64,000 nucleotides of DNA from Marinomonas spartinae (GCF_900089775.1 NZ_FLOB01000009.1:113849-177848); one strand, 5' to 3'. Numbered from the stretch's first letter, positions 35,281 to 44,885 are shown. Made by a program: numbers and translations. Notes: a model not told the origin generated them from the sequence alone.

Positions 35281-35471
35281 GTATACTCACCAACGGGACC
35301 TATAGGTTAGAACGAATACCAACACACCACAAATCACTATCTTATACTTATAAAAGCCTCGAAAACATATCATGGAAAAATTGGTTAAAAAATAATCTCT
35401 CCCCACACTTTGCGACCTTCATCAGGTATACTGCTTTTAACACGCAGCTGAGAAATGGTAAGTGGTCATCT

Positions 35472-36341
35472 ATGAACCTCGATAAGCCCACACAAGCAAG
35501 ACTCATCAACATCGTCCGTCGAGCAGGCCAAGAAATTGTTATGCCTAGCTTTCGCCAACTGGGTGCCGCCGATGTTAAAACCAAAAGTAGCCTTACGGAC
35601 CTTGTCACCATTGCCGATAAAGCCAGCGAAAATTTTATTAGCAATGAAATTAGAACGGCGTTTCCTGATTGGGAAATCGTCGGAGAAGAAGCCGTCGCTG
35701 ACGCCCCCTCAACGACCAATAAAATCGCCACCGCTGACACCTGTGTGATCATTGACCCCATCGATGGCACATGGAACTACGCCCATGGATTATCGGATTT
35801 TGGTATCATACTTGCCGTGGTCGTAAAGGGAGTCACACGTTTTGGCTTACTTTATGACCCCGTAAATGATGACTGGATTTACGCTAATCTAGGAGAAGGC
35901 GCGTTTTTCCAACGCACCACCATGAATGAAAAAGGCAGGAACCAAACGCCGACTCAAGCACCATTACCCTTGCACATCACCGCTGAACCCGAGCTAGACA
36001 AACTCGCTGGCATCATGTCGGTTAACTCTTATAGTGATGAGAGAAAACGAGACTTTGCCCTAAAAGCGTCTCGCTTTGTACGTATTAACAACCTACCGTC
36101 TTGCCCTGCTTATCGACAAATCGCCCAAGGCCACTTTCACTTCAGCCTCACTTATAAAATGCTGCCGTGGGATCACGCAGCGGGCGTACTGGTTCACACT
36201 GAAGCTGGCGGCATCTGCCGGACACTTGATGGCCAAGAATACAGCCCAACCCTGCTCAAGGGTGAAATGCTCGCCGCCCAGTCAGAAACTCAATGGCAGG
36301 AATTGGCGGCGTATTTTAGAAACGAAACAAGCGACCATTAA
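35472..36341 (+). CDS. Inositol monophosphatase-family phosphatase
   Basis: 289 residues. Metal-binding motifs are present: 'DLVTIADKASE', 'WEIVGEEAV' (Glu-Glu), 'CVIIDPIDGTWNYAHG' (D-P-x-D-G-T) and 'MLPWDHAAGVLVHTEAGG' (W-D). These define the Mg2+-dependent, Li+-sensitive sugar/nucleotide phosphatase fold. Substrate may be inositol phosphate, histidinol phosphate or another phosphomonoester; the neighbours do not decide. Weak ribosome-binding site. Confidence 0.88.
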   Translation: MNLDKPTQARLINIVRRAGQEIVMPSFRQLGAADVKTKSSLTDLVTIADKASENFISNEIRTAFPDWEIVGEEAVADAPSTTNKIATADTCVIIDPIDGTWNYAHGLSDFGIILAVVVKGVTRFGLLYDPVNDDWIYANLGEGAFFQRTTMNEKGRNQTPTQAPLPLHITAEPELDKLAGIMSVNSYSDERKRDFALKASRFVRINNLPSCPAYRQIAQGHFHFSLTYKMLPWDHAAGVLVHTEAGGICRTLDGQEYSPTLLKGEMLAAQSETQWQELAAYFRNETSDH

Positions 36342-36414
36342 AAAAACATGTCTCACTAAAGCGATATCTCGCCTTGCCTCATAGAGGACTTTGCTTCCTT
36401 TGAGACTCCATATT

Positions 36415-37029
36415 TTAATCTAGTTCAAGCTGTAATACCGACGAAGCAGCGTGCAACCCAAGCTGCTCCAACTCCCCTTTAGCAAACTTATCAGTTGCTA
36501 AACTGCCTTCTAACCACAGTCCATCAATAATCGCATTCACTTGAATGGCGAAGCCCTGCACCGCCTTATTGTCCAACACCTTATCTTCTTGCTGAAAAGA
36601 GTCGGCGATTAACACCGCCAGAATATCCGTGGTATCCACATAAGCTTCACGGCGAATGGTCGCCATTTCAGGATCGCTGTAGGTTAAAGGCAAAAAATTC
36701 GCCCACAACAAAACCGTTCGCGGCGCCACAATCGGCGGGCTCAGGGTTGCCCGAATAAACTCGCGTAAACGGACTTTTGCCGGGACAGACTCATCCTCTA
36801 CGCCAACACGTGCCGTCACATAAATATGCTCCAACAGCGCCGCATACGCGGCACGAATCAGCTCATCTTTGCCCGAGAAGTAAAAGCGAATTAAACCATT
36901 GGTCACCCCCGCATAGTCGGCCACTTTGCGCACCGTCGCCGCTTGCAAACCTTCTTGGGCAATACACTCAAGGGTCGCTTCGATCAGCGCTTGGCGGCGC
37001 TTATTGCTTTCTCTTCGTTTTGTTTCCAT
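36415..37029 (-). CDS. TetR-family transcriptional regulator, BetI-like
   Basis: 204 residues. The N-terminal helix-turn-helix ('RRQALIEATLECIAQEGLQAATVRKVADYAGVTNGLIRFYFSGKDELIRAAYAALLE') resembles BetI/PsrA-type TetR proteins, and the C-terminal ligand domain ends with 'VNAIIDGLWLEGSL', a BetI-like phrase. It lies 72 bp downstream of the DDAH-like gene on the same strand, so both may form one operon that it autoregulates. Ligand unknown. No clear ribosome-binding site. Confidence 0.88.
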   Translation of the reverse strand: METKRRESNKRRQALIEATLECIAQEGLQAATVRKVADYAGVTNGLIRFYFSGKDELIRAAYAALLEHIYVTARVGVEDESVPAKVRLREFIRATLSPPIVAPRTVLLWANFLPLTYSDPEMATIRREAYVDTTDILAVLIADSFQQEDKVLDNKAVQGFAIQVNAIIDGLWLEGSLATDKFAKGELEQLGLHAASSVLQLELD

Positions 37030-37101
37030 GGTGTTAATTCGCTTTTTACCAATAAATCTATAGAGACAATGTCACGAAATGACGGGCGAAACCAAGCATG
37101 G

Positions 37102-37974
37102 TTAGGCACGTAAGATAGTATTGGTTAAGCACGTCGGCCCACCTTCACAGGCAATACAAAGGGCATCGCCTTCAAACACATGTACCGTACAACCCGCCTC
37201 TTCCATCATTTTTTTGGTTTTTGGGAAACCATCAATCATGATGCACTCACTCGGTTTCACCGGCAGTACGTTTAGATTCAAGCCACCGCTTGCCAAAAAC
37301 TCTTCCGCTGGTGCATCCAACAGAGTAAAGCCTTCTTCAAGTAAAAGCTGATAAAAGGCCGTTGGCATTAGAGGAGAATAAATCAGCGCGAGCTTATCAT
37401 CCAAAGGCGAGATCATCGACATAAGATGCAAGCAAGCTTCTGCCCCTTGCCAAACGGGTAAATCAAAACCAATGACAGTGATCTCATAAGGATTCAAAAT
37501 CGCATTCAGCTGCGCAATGCCTTCACGGTTAGAACGAAAGCCACAGCCCACCACAATGGTTTTGTCGTTTAGCCAAATAAAATCGCCCCCTTCAATACGC
37601 CCATTGCCAGTAAGCTTACCAATAACAGGCACACCAGCGGCTTCATAAGCCTCGCCATGCATCGCAGGCTCTGGCACACGCAAAGGTTTGCCCATGTTGA
37701 GCAACACCGCACCGTGATCCGTTACCAAAGAAGCATCTTGGGTAAACATGGCATCACAAAGGCCATCGCCATTGTCTTCAAGCCAAGTGATTTCCGCGCC
37801 AGACTCTGCCACCAGCTTGGCAAACACATCGTATTGGGCAATGGCTTTGGGGGCATCAAACAGACTGCCGTAATGCCATTCGTTGGCGTCCGCCGCAAGC
37901 AAACTCTTACCTGGACGACGCATTAATACACGCTTGATCGGTGCGACCATGGATTGACTGCCGAATGTTTTCAT
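37102..37974 (-). CDS. DDAH/arginine deiminase-like amidinohydrolase
   Basis: About 290 residues of the guanidino-group modifying fold. 'DAMFTQDASLVTDHGAVLLNMGK' is the FxxD substrate motif; 'GRIEGGDFIWLNDKTIVVGCGFRSNREGI' the next conserved block; the catalytic His is in 'EACLHLMSMISPLDDKLALIY' and the catalytic Cys in 'CEGGPTCLTNTIL' near the end. It should hydrolyse methylarginine, arginine or a related guanidine to release an amine or ammonia. ATG at 37974 is preferred, with AGGGGA upstream; a GTG at 37989 is less likely. A 36-bp palindrome lies 71 bp upstream. Confidence 0.83.
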   Translation of the reverse strand: MKTFGSQSMVAPIKRVLMRRPGKSLLAADANEWHYGSLFDAPKAIAQYDVFAKLVAESGAEITWLEDNGDGLCDAMFTQDASLVTDHGAVLLNMGKPLRVPEPAMHGEAYEAAGVPVIGKLTGNGRIEGGDFIWLNDKTIVVGCGFRSNREGIAQLNAILNPYEITVIGFDLPVWQGAEACLHLMSMISPLDDKLALIYSPLMPTAFYQLLLEEGFTLLDAPAEEFLASGGLNLNVLPVKPSECIMIDGFPKTKKMMEEAGCTVHVFEGDALCIACEGGPTCLTNTILRA

Positions 37975-38044
37975 CTCTTTTCCCCTCACCCTTCTGTGTT
38001 TCGCATTAGCACGAATTCTAAAAATTCAACGGATAAGCGACATT

Positions 38045-38080
38045 ATTATGCACTTGCATAAAATTATGCAAGTGCATAAT
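38045..38080. promoter_or_regulatory. 36-bp near-perfect palindrome, operator candidate
   Basis: Arms ATTATGCACTTGCATAA (38045-38061) and TTATGCAAGTGCATAAT (38064-38080) are perfect 17-mers separated by two bases. Position in front of the DDAH-tetR pair suggests the TetR protein binds here, though a stable RNA hairpin is also possible. No T-run follows. Confidence 0.65.
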
Positions 38081-38097
38081 AAAAATTTTAGCGACAA

Positions 38098-38124
38098 AAA
38101 AACCGGGCACTTAGCTCGGTTTCT
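38098..38124 (-). terminator. Terminator after the 44-codon gene
   Basis: On the minus strand AAACCGAGC-TAAGT-GCCCGGTTT is followed by TTTT. It supports the small upstream ORF as a transcribed unit. Confidence 0.7.
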
Positions 38125-38169
38125 TAAACAATTTTTCTTTATCGGACCCATTTGGCCCAGCAATCAATC

Positions 38170-38304
38170 TCAAGCTTGGCAAATCAAATCCTCAGTACTT
38201 AAATGCGGTCTTTCTGCGACCAATTTCACTTCCGTTGTTGAATGATCAGGATTGCGCAGAGGGTCTTTGCGAGCTTTACGAGAAATCATTTTAACTATAC
38301 TCAT
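38170..38304 (-). CDS. Small hypothetical protein, 44 residues
   Basis: An ORF of 44 codons plus TGA, beginning MSIVKMISRKARKDP and ending LSTEDLICQA. GGAGG lies five bases before its ATG, the best ribosome-binding site in the neighbourhood, and a terminator follows its stop by about 45 bp. The N-terminal third is basic, the remainder mixed polar; no membrane segment or known domain is recognised. I do not know its family. A competing open frame on the plus strand (38048-38245) lacks a ribosome-binding site. Confidence 0.55.
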   Translation of the reverse strand: MSIVKMISRKARKDPLRNPDHSTTEVKLVAERPHLSTEDLICQA

Positions 38305-38416
38305 TGCGGCCTCCAATAGTAAGCATTTGATTCCTTAGAATGGATAACACTATATCAGCGAAACGCCACGATAGTTTATTTTCTATTCATCAACACAACG
38401 AACGAAGCACCCAAGG

Positions 38417-39316
38417 TCACCATGGATTATCAGCAAAGTAGCTTTCTAGATAATCGATTAAAGCACGTACAGTAGGCGACAAATGTTTACGGGAGGAGTA
38501 TAGGGCGTAGATGGTTAGATCTCTGGGAGTCCATTCTGGCAATACGTGGCACAAGCGGCCATCGTGTAGGTAGTAGTTTGCCAAATAAGTGGGTTGCAAT
38601 GCGACGCCCATGCCGTTCAATACGCCATGCAAGAGTGCTGTTGCTTCGTTAACGCTTAAACGACAGTCCACCGATACCGACTCAAATTGCTCGCCTTTCG
38701 ACAAGTGCCAAATATGGCGTTCAAAGTTTTTGTACCCCAAACATGCGTGCTTCACTAAGTCCTGCGGGTAATGGATTTCACCCAATGTGTGGCGCGTTTT
38801 TTCAAGATACGCCGGAGAAGCAACCAACACAGATTCGCACACTGCAATGGGTTTACCGATTAAAGAAGAGTCTGGGTTGGAGGCGATGCGGATCGCAAGG
38901 TCGATGCTTTTGTCCGTTAAATCCGCAGTGCTGTCTTCTAAATCAATATCAATACGCACTTGCGGATGCAGATCCATAAAGCCTTGTATTGCGGGCATTA
39001 ATTGGGAATAACCAAACGACATGCTGCTGGTAATGCGCACCATGCCAGAAAGCTCCTGGCTATTGTTCACTAAGGCGGTGAGTTGATCCGCTTGTTGTAA
39101 CCATTGTTCGACGTCTTTTAAGCAGGCTTCCCCCGCACTAGTGAGGGATACTTTGCGGGTTGTTCTGTGTAGTAGGCGAATCTGTAGCCAATCTTCCATG
39201 GCTTCTATGTATCGCGTCACCATAGGGCGAGACATGTTCAAACGGGTTGCGGTACGAGAGAAACTCTGTGATTGGGCCACATCAAGAAATACTTTTGCAG
39301 CGGTAACTCTGTCCAC
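38417..39316 (-). CDS. LysR-family transcriptional regulator
   Basis: 299 residues from the GTG at 39316, which has AGGTGGAAGA just upstream and gives the standard LysR beginning (VDRVTAAKVFLDVAQSQSFSRTATRLNMSRPMVTRYIEAMEDWLQIRLLHRTTRKVSLT). An open frame extends to an ATG-like start at 39379 without better signals. Effector-domain phrases 'LAIRIASNPDSSLIGKPIAVCESVLVASPAYL' and 'GVALQPTYLANYYLHDGRLCHVLPEW' are standard. Divergent from the DsbA-like gene, which it probably regulates. Confidence 0.9.
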   Translation of the reverse strand: MDRVTAAKVFLDVAQSQSFSRTATRLNMSRPMVTRYIEAMEDWLQIRLLHRTTRKVSLTSAGEACLKDVEQWLQQADQLTALVNNSQELSGMVRITSSMSFGYSQLMPAIQGFMDLHPQVRIDIDLEDSTADLTDKSIDLAIRIASNPDSSLIGKPIAVCESVLVASPAYLEKTRHTLGEIHYPQDLVKHACLGYKNFERHIWHLSKGEQFESVSVDCRLSVNEATALLHGVLNGMGVALQPTYLANYYLHDGRLCHVLPEWTPRDLTIYALYSSRKHLSPTVRALIDYLESYFADNPW

Positions 39317-39489
39317 TATTCTTCCACCTGCTCGATTTAAGAAACAAAGATGCTCATTTTTGTCTATTTTTCCGAGCAAGACAATTCTTTATTCTAACGC
39401 CATAACTTTGAGGTTACTGGACAGCGTCGGTTAAAACCGTTTTCTCACGCGATTTCCACTCAATTTTCGAACTCAATAGGTAAAATACA

Positions 39490-40110
39490 ATGCTCAAAGT
39501 TCACTACTTCTTCGACCCAATGTGCGGTTGGTGCTATGCCGCGTCTTCTTTGGTGGAGGTGTTGGCAAATATGCAAGCATTCGAAATTCTCTATCATCCT
39601 GGTGGTATGATCCCTAAACGGGCCATTGAACCGTCGTTTAGACAACATATTTTGCAAGCGGACAAACGCATTACCGAGATGACAAAGGTGCCTTTTGGTG
39701 ACAATTATATTGCCCGTGTAAAAGGGCCGGAAGAATACGTTGTGGATTCTCTGCTCCCTACCCAAGCCATGATCGCAGGGGAAAAAATGGGCATTGATCG
39801 TCATACAATGCTAGTGGCGATGCAAAAGGCACACTACCAAGAAGGCAAGCATTTGCACGAGCCCGAGGTATTGGCAGAACTAGCGGTGTCCCTTGGTTTA
39901 GATAAAGCCGAATGGGAGAAGACAATGGCGCAGTCTGACAATGCAATGAAATCGGAAATAACCCAAAGCCGTCAACTTATGTCACAGATGCAAGTCAGTG
40001 GCTTCCCAACCTTTATCCTTGAAAAAGATGTCACCTGGATGCCTTTGTCTCACAGCGCATTCTATGGCAAGCCCACTGAATGGAAGGCGTATCTTAGTAA
40101 TTTACTCTAA
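39490..40110 (+). CDS. DsbA-family (FrnE-like) thioredoxin-fold oxidoreductase
   Basis: 206 residues. 'VHYFFDPMCGWCYAASSLVEVL' carries the redox CGWC motif on helix 1 and 'SGFPTFILEKDVTWMPL' the cis-Pro loop; the helical insertion between them is DsbA-like. No signal peptide is present, so it is cytoplasmic, as are FrnE and related 2-hydroxychromene-isomerase-like proteins. Function is likely thiol-disulfide exchange or glutathione-linked isomerisation. The divergent LysR suggests induction by an unknown stress. Confidence 0.85.
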   Translation: MLKVHYFFDPMCGWCYAASSLVEVLANMQAFEILYHPGGMIPKRAIEPSFRQHILQADKRITEMTKVPFGDNYIARVKGPEEYVVDSLLPTQAMIAGEKMGIDRHTMLVAMQKAHYQEGKHLHEPEVLAELAVSLGLDKAEWEKTMAQSDNAMKSEITQSRQLMSQMQVSGFPTFILEKDVTWMPLSHSAFYGKPTEWKAYLSNLL

Positions 40111-40186
40111 GACTGTAAGCCATTGCTTTCATGGACTTTCTTTCTTCATGCATCCAGACACAATGAAGCGGCCGTATTGTTTAACA

Positions 40187-41575
40187 TCATTCGGCCCTTC
40201 TGCCCTGCGTTTCCATGCCTCCGCCCAACGCTTGAATCAGCGTCACGTGATTCTGGAGTTGTGCCAAACATGTTGTCGCTAGAGCCACCTCAGCGGAACG
40301 TCGCCGTTTCTTGGCATCCAGCCAAATCCGCAAGGCAACCTGTCCAGCACGGTAGCGCGCTTCGTAGATTCTTTCTATCTCTATTGCTTCATTGAACATG
40401 CGCCATTGCGCAGCTTCTTGCTGGGCAAGTTGCGTTCGCGCTGACAGGGCTTTTTCGACGTCGGCGAAGGCGTTGTATAGCGACTTTCTGAATATGACAA
40501 TGGCTTCTTCATAACGTGTACGGGCGATGGCTTTATTGATACGCATGTCGCGGACATTAAGGAAAGGTAACGTCAGGCCCGCTCCGAGTGTGGCCACGGG
40601 ATGGGCCAATACGTTTAGTAAAGCGGTACTCGATGTACCAAGGCTGCCAGTTAACGAAAGAGCAGGATAGTAACGTGCTTGAACGGCGTCACTACTGGCT
40701 AAAACACGGCGCAAACGTAATTCCGCTGCACGCAAGTCGGGACGGCGCAGCAGAAGTTCTGCTGGCAATCCTGCCTGCACCGACGGCAGTGGCCGCATCG
40801 GTAGATGCTCAGGAGCGGGAGACGGTGGCACAGCACCATCGAACAACACCATGAGCGACTGCTGCAATTCCGCTTTCGCTTGGACAAGCTGACTGAGTGC
40901 TAGTTTTTGTTCGGCAACGGCTTGCTCTGCCTCTCTGCGCTCTAACCCCGATACAGCACCCACTGCGTATTGGCTCAATACTAGATCATGAATGCGAGCG
41001 GCATCGGCCACATTCTGTTTAGCCAAGGCGATTTGTTGGTTAGCAAAGGCCAGTTGCCAATACAATTTGACCGTGGTACCAACCAGAGATAGGGCTACAG
41101 CGTCTCGATCTTCAGCGGTTGCCTTTGCCTCGAACGCAGCGGCATCACGCTGAGCTCCCAGCCGATCAAATAAGTCTATTTGCCATGTCACTCCTAGCGT
41201 TCCTGTAGTGGTTTTAGTAGAGCCCTGGGTATCACCAGACAGTGGACGGCTCACGCTAGTTGCAACCGTGCCGTTGAAAGCAGGTAATAAGGCATTGCCT
41301 GCTAAACGAGACTCAAGGGTCGCACGTTTCACACGGATGGCCGCCGCCGCGAGGTCGGCATTACGAGCGCGAGCCAAATCAACCCAAGCATCTAGATGCG
41401 GCTCCTCTAACCGACGCCACCAGGCATCAAGAGGAGTGACCCCAACGTCACCGGTGACGTTTTTAAAAGTCTCCGGTAGTGAAACAGCCGGTACGTGATA
41501 GTCAGTACGGGTGAGAGTGGAGCAGCCTGTCAGTATAACAGCGGCCAATACAACACTTTGCTTAAACATAGTCAT
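40187..41575 (-). CDS. TolC/NodT-type outer-membrane efflux lipoprotein
   Basis: 462 residues. The signal peptide ends with lipobox LTGC, so the mature protein is a lipoprotein. Two TolC-repeat halves are visible, including 'WWRRLEEPHLDAWVDLARARNADLAAAAIRVKRA', 'WQIDLFDRLGAQRDAAA' and 'RRPDLRAAELRLRRVLASSDAVQARYYPALSLTGSLG' of the NodT class. Its ATG overlaps the macB stop (TGATG), so it is translated with the pump and gives a complete tripartite exporter. NodT-type channels usually pair with RND pumps; pairing with MacAB is less frequent but known. Confidence 0.92.
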   Translation of the reverse strand: MTMFKQSVVLAAVILTGCSTLTRTDYHVPAVSLPETFKNVTGDVGVTPLDAWWRRLEEPHLDAWVDLARARNADLAAAAIRVKRATLESRLAGNALLPAFNGTVATSVSRPLSGDTQGSTKTTTGTLGVTWQIDLFDRLGAQRDAAAFEAKATAEDRDAVALSLVGTTVKLYWQLAFANQQIALAKQNVADAARIHDLVLSQYAVGAVSGLERREAEQAVAEQKLALSQLVQAKAELQQSLMVLFDGAVPPSPAPEHLPMRPLPSVQAGLPAELLLRRPDLRAAELRLRRVLASSDAVQARYYPALSLTGSLGTSSTALLNVLAHPVATLGAGLTLPFLNVRDMRINKAIARTRYEEAIVIFRKSLYNAFADVEKALSARTQLAQQEAAQWRMFNEAIEIERIYEARYRAGQVALRIWLDAKKRRRSAEVALATTCLAQLQNHVTLIQALGGGMETQGRRAE

Positions 41576-43521
41576 CAGTCCCTCGCCAATGCTTGGATCG
41601 GATCCAGCCGAGAGGCATTGCGGGCAGGAAAAAATCCGAAAGCGATGCCGATCAATGAGGCACAGGCAACCGCTAGCAACATAGAGTCCACGGAATAGAT
41701 TAATGGTAGATCGATCCCCGTGAGCTTAATCAGCCCTCCCACTGACAATGCCAATGCGATACCGATGAACCCACCGACCAAACACACCAATACCGACTCA
41801 ATCAGAAATTGCTGTAGAATATCGACTTGACGAGCCCCCACTGCCATACGTACACCAATCTCACCAGTACGTTCAGTGACGGATACCAACATGATGTTCA
41901 TCACCCCAATGCCACCAACAAGCAGTGCAATGGCGGCAATTGCAGAGATTAATAGCGTGAGCGTTGCACTGCTTCTCTCCACCGCCTGACGTACTTGGTC
42001 TGAGTTAAAGATGGAAAAATCCTTGCTGCCATGACGACGAACCATAAAGCTTGTCACTGCTTGCTCAGCGGCCTTGCTGGAAACCTTGCCCTTTAGACGC
42101 ACGGTAATATTATCCAGATAAGACTTCCCTATCAGGCGAGTGGCGACAGCACTGTAAGGGACATAGAGGATGGGACTGGAGCCAGTGAAATTGTTTTGCG
42201 ATGGCTTTAACACGCCAATGATCTCGACTGGCATGTCTCCAATCAACACGACCCTACCGATTGGGTGAGCAGTGTGTGCAAACAAAGCGGCCTGTGCCCG
42301 TTGATCAATAATGGCCACTTGGGCAGCTTGTTCGGCCTCACGCTCGTTAAAAAAACGTCCATTGGCAAGCTTCAAGCCACGTACTCGAAAGTAGTCTGCA
42401 CCGACACCGTTCACCTGAGCTTTTGCAGCAATATTCTGATACAGGGCTGTCACACTGGTTGAAACATTAGGGGTTACACTGTCGATATAGGGTTGTGTTG
42501 CCAGTGCTTCAGCATCTCTTGCGGTCAGGGTTTCGATGGCGGCCGCCTCTAAATCACCAAAATCACTACCAGGATAGATATCCAGCGTATTCGTCCCCAA
42601 ATCACTAATCTGACTCATAACCTGCTGCTGGGCACCACGACCAATCGCCACCACAACGACCACGGCAGCAATACCGATGATAATGCCCAGCATAGTCAAA
42701 AAGGTCCGTAAGCGGTGTGCATTCATCGAACGTAGCGCCATACGGAATGCTTCCGTAAAGCCTCCCCAAAACGCACTCAACACATCGGCACGGAGTGGCA
42801 GTTGATGATGCAAAGCTGATGGCGGGTTGCTTGGTTCGCGACGCTGATCGGCGACAATCACCCCATCGCTGATTTCAATCTGCCGAGGTGCATGTGAGGC
42901 CACTTCCATGTCATGGGTGACAAGAATAACCGTATGACCGTCAGTGTTGAGTTCCCGTAGAATATTCATTACTTCCACACCGCTGGCTTTATCCAGCGCA
43001 CCCGTGGGCTCATCGGCTAGAATAACTGCGCCGCCATTCATCAAAGCACGCGCAATCGACACACGTTGTTGTTGCCCACCCGAGAGTTTACTCGGACGAA
43101 AATGCTGTTTATCTCCCAAACCAAGACGGGCTAATAAAGCGCTCGCCCGTTCATGGCGCACTGAGGAATCACAGTTGGCGTAGATGGCTGGCAGTTCAAC
43201 ATTGCTAAGAGCACTGATATCAGTCAGTAGATGGTAACGCTGAAAGATAAAACCAAAATGTTCGCGTCTCAGTTCGGCTAATTCATCCCGACTCAGTGAA
43301 CTGGTTTCTCGCTCTGCGATCCGGTAAGTACCAGAACTAGGGCGATCCAAACATCCGAGAATATTCATCAGGGTCGACTTACCCGAGCCAGATGCCCCCA
43401 CAATGGCCACCATCTCGCCTTCGTCGATACGCAGGTTAATGTCTTTCAAGATCGTGACAACATCTTCCCCAGCAGCAAATTCACGGTGCAGATTACGTAT
43501 TTCAAGTAATGGCGATCCCAC
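41575..43521 (-). CDS. macB: MacB-type ABC exporter (ATPase fused to permease)
   Basis: 648 residues, the exact length class of MacB. ATPase domain: Walker A 'GASGSGKSTLMNILGCLDRPSSG', signature 'LSGGQQQRVSIARAL', Walker B 'VILADEPTGALD' and H-loop 'VTHDMEVA'. Then TM1 ('FLTMLGIIIGIAAVVVVVAIG'), a large periplasmic domain and three C-terminal TMs ('TLLISAIAAIALLVGGIGVMNIMLVSV'). It is a mechanotransmission exporter of macrolides, peptides or siderophores. Two bases separate it from macA. Confidence 0.95.
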   Translation of the reverse strand: MGSPLLEIRNLHREFAAGEDVVTILKDINLRIDEGEMVAIVGASGSGKSTLMNILGCLDRPSSGTYRIAERETSSLSRDELAELRREHFGFIFQRYHLLTDISALSNVELPAIYANCDSSVRHERASALLARLGLGDKQHFRPSKLSGGQQQRVSIARALMNGGAVILADEPTGALDKASGVEVMNILRELNTDGHTVILVTHDMEVASHAPRQIEISDGVIVADQRREPSNPPSALHHQLPLRADVLSAFWGGFTEAFRMALRSMNAHRLRTFLTMLGIIIGIAAVVVVVAIGRGAQQQVMSQISDLGTNTLDIYPGSDFGDLEAAAIETLTARDAEALATQPYIDSVTPNVSTSVTALYQNIAAKAQVNGVGADYFRVRGLKLANGRFFNEREAEQAAQVAIIDQRAQAALFAHTAHPIGRVVLIGDMPVEIIGVLKPSQNNFTGSSPILYVPYSAVATRLIGKSYLDNITVRLKGKVSSKAAEQAVTSFMVRRHGSKDFSIFNSDQVRQAVERSSATLTLLISAIAAIALLVGGIGVMNIMLVSVTERTGEIGVRMAVGARQVDILQQFLIESVLVCLVGGFIGIALALSVGGLIKLTGIDLPLIYSVDSMLLAVACASLIGIAFGFFPARNASRLDPIQALARD

Positions 43522-43523
43522 GG

Positions 43524-44681
43524 CTATATCCCCATCAGATTGGCTGACGAATTACTCTCAGACCCGGCCTCACCGAGGACGACCTGTTCACCAGGCTTCA
43601 CACCAGAAATAACCACCGCTTGGTTGGTCGTGGTTGTTCCTATCATCACCTGACGAGAAACCACTTGGTGAGTTTCAGGATTCACCACTCGAACCCGATA
43701 GCCATCATCGATACGCTCCCCCAATGCGGCTATGGGAATCAGCACAACACCCCGCTCCCTTGCTACCAGCACAGATACCTGAGCTGTCATTGATGGCTTC
43801 AACACGCCTTTAGAATTCGGTACATCGAACAGCGCATTATAGTAGATGGCTTGAGCGGTACTGGTTTCACCTTTGACAATGGATTTTGGTGCAGGCTCAA
43901 TTTGTTCAATGTGTGCCTGATAGCGATGCTTCTGCCCCAGTGTGGTAAACCAAACCGACTGGCCGGGATGAATTTTATTAACATCAGCTTCCGCGATTTT
44001 AGCTCGAACGGTCATGACATTGAGTTTAGCGAGGACCACAATCGTAGGAGCTGACTGGAATGAATTAAGCGTCTGGCCCTGTTTGGTCACCACGGCGACG
44101 ACCACGCCATCCATGGGGGCAGTAATACGTGCGTAGGTCAATTTGATGCGTGCCGTTTCTACCTGTATACGAGCTTGATCAATTTGTGCTTGTAGTGAGT
44201 GGATTTCCGCACGGACCACATCTCGTGCTGCCCGTGCTGCTTCAACATCGGCCCTTGCCGTGGCATCAACCGCTATCAATGTTTTTTGCCTATTGTAGGT
44301 GAGTTGTGCTTGCACCAATGTCGCCTGTCGAGCAGCCTTTTGTGCTTGTAATGAAGCGACGGACGCTTCTGCATTACGCAGTGCTAGCTGTTGTGGCTTG
44401 GCATCAATTTCGGCAATAAGATCGCCCGCTTTCACCTTCTGCCCCAGTACGACATGTAGACGCTGGACTTGACCTGTCACCTGAGCGCCAACATTGACCA
44501 GCTCCTTAGGCTGTAAGCGCCCTAATGCCGTGACCGTCTGATCCAGATTGCCGACCGTCACAGTAGCCGTCAAAAAATTGGCACTACTGGTTTGCATTAG
44601 ATTTGACGAAAACGCGACGCTAACCGCAATCACCGCCGCGATAGAAGAACCGATAAAAACCCATCGTCGATGAATCGACAT
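43524..44681 (-). CDS. macA: MacA-type periplasmic adaptor protein
   Basis: 385 residues. N-terminal anchor (about 8-25), 'GNLDQTVTALGRLQPKELVNVGAQVTGQVQRLHVVLGQKVKAGDLIAEID' (lipoyl half), a coiled-coil hairpin (about 95-170), 'ITAPMDGVVVAVVTKQGQTLN' (second lipoyl half) and the MacA-type C-terminal membrane-proximal domain. It connects MacB to the outer-membrane channel and stimulates its ATPase. First gene of the operon; the regulator is not obvious. Confidence 0.93.
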   Translation of the reverse strand: MSIHRRWVFIGSSIAAVIAVSVAFSSNLMQTSSANFLTATVTVGNLDQTVTALGRLQPKELVNVGAQVTGQVQRLHVVLGQKVKAGDLIAEIDAKPQQLALRNAEASVASLQAQKAARQATLVQAQLTYNRQKTLIAVDATARADVEAARAARDVVRAEIHSLQAQIDQARIQVETARIKLTYARITAPMDGVVVAVVTKQGQTLNSFQSAPTIVVLAKLNVMTVRAKIAEADVNKIHPGQSVWFTTLGQKHRYQAHIEQIEPAPKSIVKGETSTAQAIYYNALFDVPNSKGVLKPSMTAQVSVLVARERGVVLIPIAALGERIDDGYRVRVVNPETHQVVSRQVMIGTTTTNQAVVISGVKPGEQVVLGEAGSESNSSANLMGI

Positions 44682-44885
44682 ATAACACCCTTTCTTAGGT
44701 TGCAGTAGTTAAGAGAGCCGATTCTCGCATTGCTCGATGGAGTATCGATTGATGTTGTGTGGAGGTTTTATGGAGGGACAACGGTCCGCATTTTTTACGA
44801 TATGTTTAAAGCGGTGCTAGTAAGCATAAGTGGAAAAACTTTCTGTCTAATCTCATGAATCAGATATGTTCATAATTAAGCGAGG

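Noticed and set aside
38048..38245. 65-codon plus-strand frame
   Set aside because: It starts in the long palindrome, lacks a ribosome-binding site and runs antisense to the better-supported 44-codon gene.
39317..39379. Longer start for the LysR gene, adding 21 residues
   Set aside because: The added segment does not belong to the LysR helix-turn-helix, and the GTG at 39316 has a good ribosome-binding site.
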